Origin: Stramenopiles sp. TOSAG23-2
Taxonomy: Eukaryota > Sar
Assembly (NCBI GenBank): GCA_900128395.1
Contig: LT649666.1
Coordinates: forward strand, 1-16,794
DNA length: 16,794 bases
Direction: 5' to 3'
Within the stretch, counting starts at the first letter, position 1; each line of letters opens with the position of its first letter. The notes under the pieces are model-generated. The model had not been told where the DNA came from and ran no database searches. It saw only the letters and a list, made by a program, of their open reading frames with translations. Made by a program: the position numbers and the translations under genes. Shown here in pieces: positions 15,915 to 16,794 of the stretch.

Positions 15915-16794
15915 TTATATCTCTCCATTTCTGACCATCTCTATTGCATGATGTATTATGTTTACTTGGCTATCAAAATATGCAAGTATCTGAGCTTCTG
16001 AAGATATCGCATATGTAGTTGCTAAATTATCGAAACCTTCTTCTATTGATGCATTATTCTTCTTGTCAGAAGCTTTAAACGTCACAACATTTCCTTGAAG
16101 ATTAATTGCAATAAGACGTTCCCATTGCAAGGATGCATGTTCTAACTGTTGTAATTTATTCTTTACGGAATTGGTTTGATCATCATATTTCCAAATGGTA
16201 TAATTGAAATGTTTACCAACGTTATTCTCTAAATGTATAAAAAGGCTTTTGAGTTTTTCCGTTAAATAATCGAATAAATATTTTATTGCCAATATACGAG
16301 GTGTAGCAGTAATGTTGAGATCTTCATTTTTTTGATCAATACCAATAGCATTAGCAATACCGGCAAGATATTTTGGTATTGGCATATCATGTGATAATTC
16401 AAATTCAATACTGCTACCATTGTTAAAATTTGTTTTTAAATCATATGAATAAATATCACTCAGGAATACCTGCAATTGAGTTGCATTTTTCTCCAACCAT
16501 TCCTTATTTGCACAATTAGGAAGATCCTTAATGCTCCAATGGAGTCCAACTACATCGCATGCACCATCAAACTGTGCAAAACCATGCAATTCAATCAAAT
16601 CGAAATTTGACTTCTCAGTCCCATAATGTGACATTACTTGTTCACCTTTCTTAATTGGATGGTAAAGGACGGCAGATGGAATAGCAATCATATTGCTGGA
16701 AGCAGCAGAAGACGATGAAATACCCTGATTTTTCATTGTCCATGTAATATTAACAGTACCAGGATCATGATTTATCAAATCTAATACAGGTACC
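15915..16794 (-). CDS. SET-domain protein methyltransferase (SETD3/RLSMT type), 5' end beyond the window
   Basis: C-terminal part of at least 292 residues, open to the right edge. Coding sequence continues past the printed start-like codon, because bases 16793-16770 translate as VPVLDLINH with no start. Seen: the conserved SET motif DLINHDPG (the NH of the SAM-binding NHS/C motif), then GEQVMSHYGTEKSNFDLIELHGFAQ, which matches the catalytic-Tyr motif 'YG..sN..LL..yGF' of RLSMT/SETD3/SETD6 enzymes. The remaining 200 or so residues are mostly helical and correspond to the Rubisco-LSMT substrate-binding region. Known: these enzymes methylate Lys or His on non-histone proteins with S-adenosylmethionine. 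The Ser/Asn-rich stretch between the two motifs (GISSSSAASSNMIAIPSAVLY) is in the usual place for a variable loop. The substrate cannot be told. Reads to the stop at 15915-15917 without an intron. Confidence 0.8.
   Translation of the reverse strand, partial: VPVLDLINHDPGTVNITWTMKNQGISSSSAASSNMIAIPSAVLYHPIKKGEQVMSHYGTEKSNFDLIELHGFAQFDGACDVVGLHWSIKDLPNCANKEWLEKNATQLQVFLSDIYSYDLKTNFNNGSSIEFELSHDMPIPKYLAGIANAIGIDQKNEDLNITATPRILAIKYLFDYLTEKLKSLFIHLENNVGKHFNYTIWKYDDQTNSVKNKLQQLEHASLQWERLIAINLQGNVVTFKASDKKNNASIEEGFDNLATTYAISSEAQILAYFDSQVNIIHHAIEMVRNGEI

Overview
The window reads as nuclear DNA of a flagellated, AT-rich unicellular eukaryote. Seven protein-coding loci are separated by AT-rich spacers with (AT)n and (ATT)n microsatellites. 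Two GT-AG introns (143 and 123 bp) can be placed exactly because joining the exons restores conserved motifs. A gene resembling the ciliary outer-dynein-arm docking family implies cilia. A 7TM-TKL-DEP kinase fusion, an Asn-rich N-terminus and an LRR-membrane fusion fit protist lineages such as stramenopiles or amoebozoan-like groups, but the lineage cannot be fixed from this sequence.

Layout, left to right: 474-2465 (-) ODA1/CCDC114-like coiled-coil protein; 2466-4068 spacer with an 8-bp minisatellite; 4069-6854 (+) secreted EF-hand and cysteine-rich protein with one intron that splits an EF-hand loop; about 7031-8155 (+) orphan reverse-transcriptase fragment; 8893-11123 (-) seven-TM receptor fused to a TKL kinase and a DEP domain, in three frame segments; 11646-12880 (-) gankyrin/Nas6-like ankyrin protein with one intron; 13435/13548-15122 (+) LRR protein with a multi-pass, possibly TLC, membrane domain; 15915-16794 (-) SET-domain (SETD3/RLSMT type) methyltransferase running off the right edge. 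A CpG-rich island lies at about 15541-15830.

The dominant signal is a field of 13 direct, exactly adjacent, two-copy tandem duplications with units of 79 to 136 bp (twelve of them 102-136 bp). Ten pairs are identical; the others differ at 1, 2 and 4 positions. They hit promoters, start codons, exons, splice sites, stop regions and spacers alike, and add about 1.5 kb. The narrow size range, constant copy number of two and indifference to function make unmerged contig overlaps in the assembly the leading explanation. If they are real, they would be a remarkable burst of short tandem duplication. In two exonic cases (4412-4669 and 12639-12866) the duplication has made a GT-AG pair exactly one unit apart, so splicing could remove one copy and restore the ancestral mRNA, the known tandem-duplication route to intron gain.

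The genes show no operon-like functional link. They look like unrelated neighbours: cilium, secretion or surface, signalling, proteasome assembly, membrane, methyltransferase.
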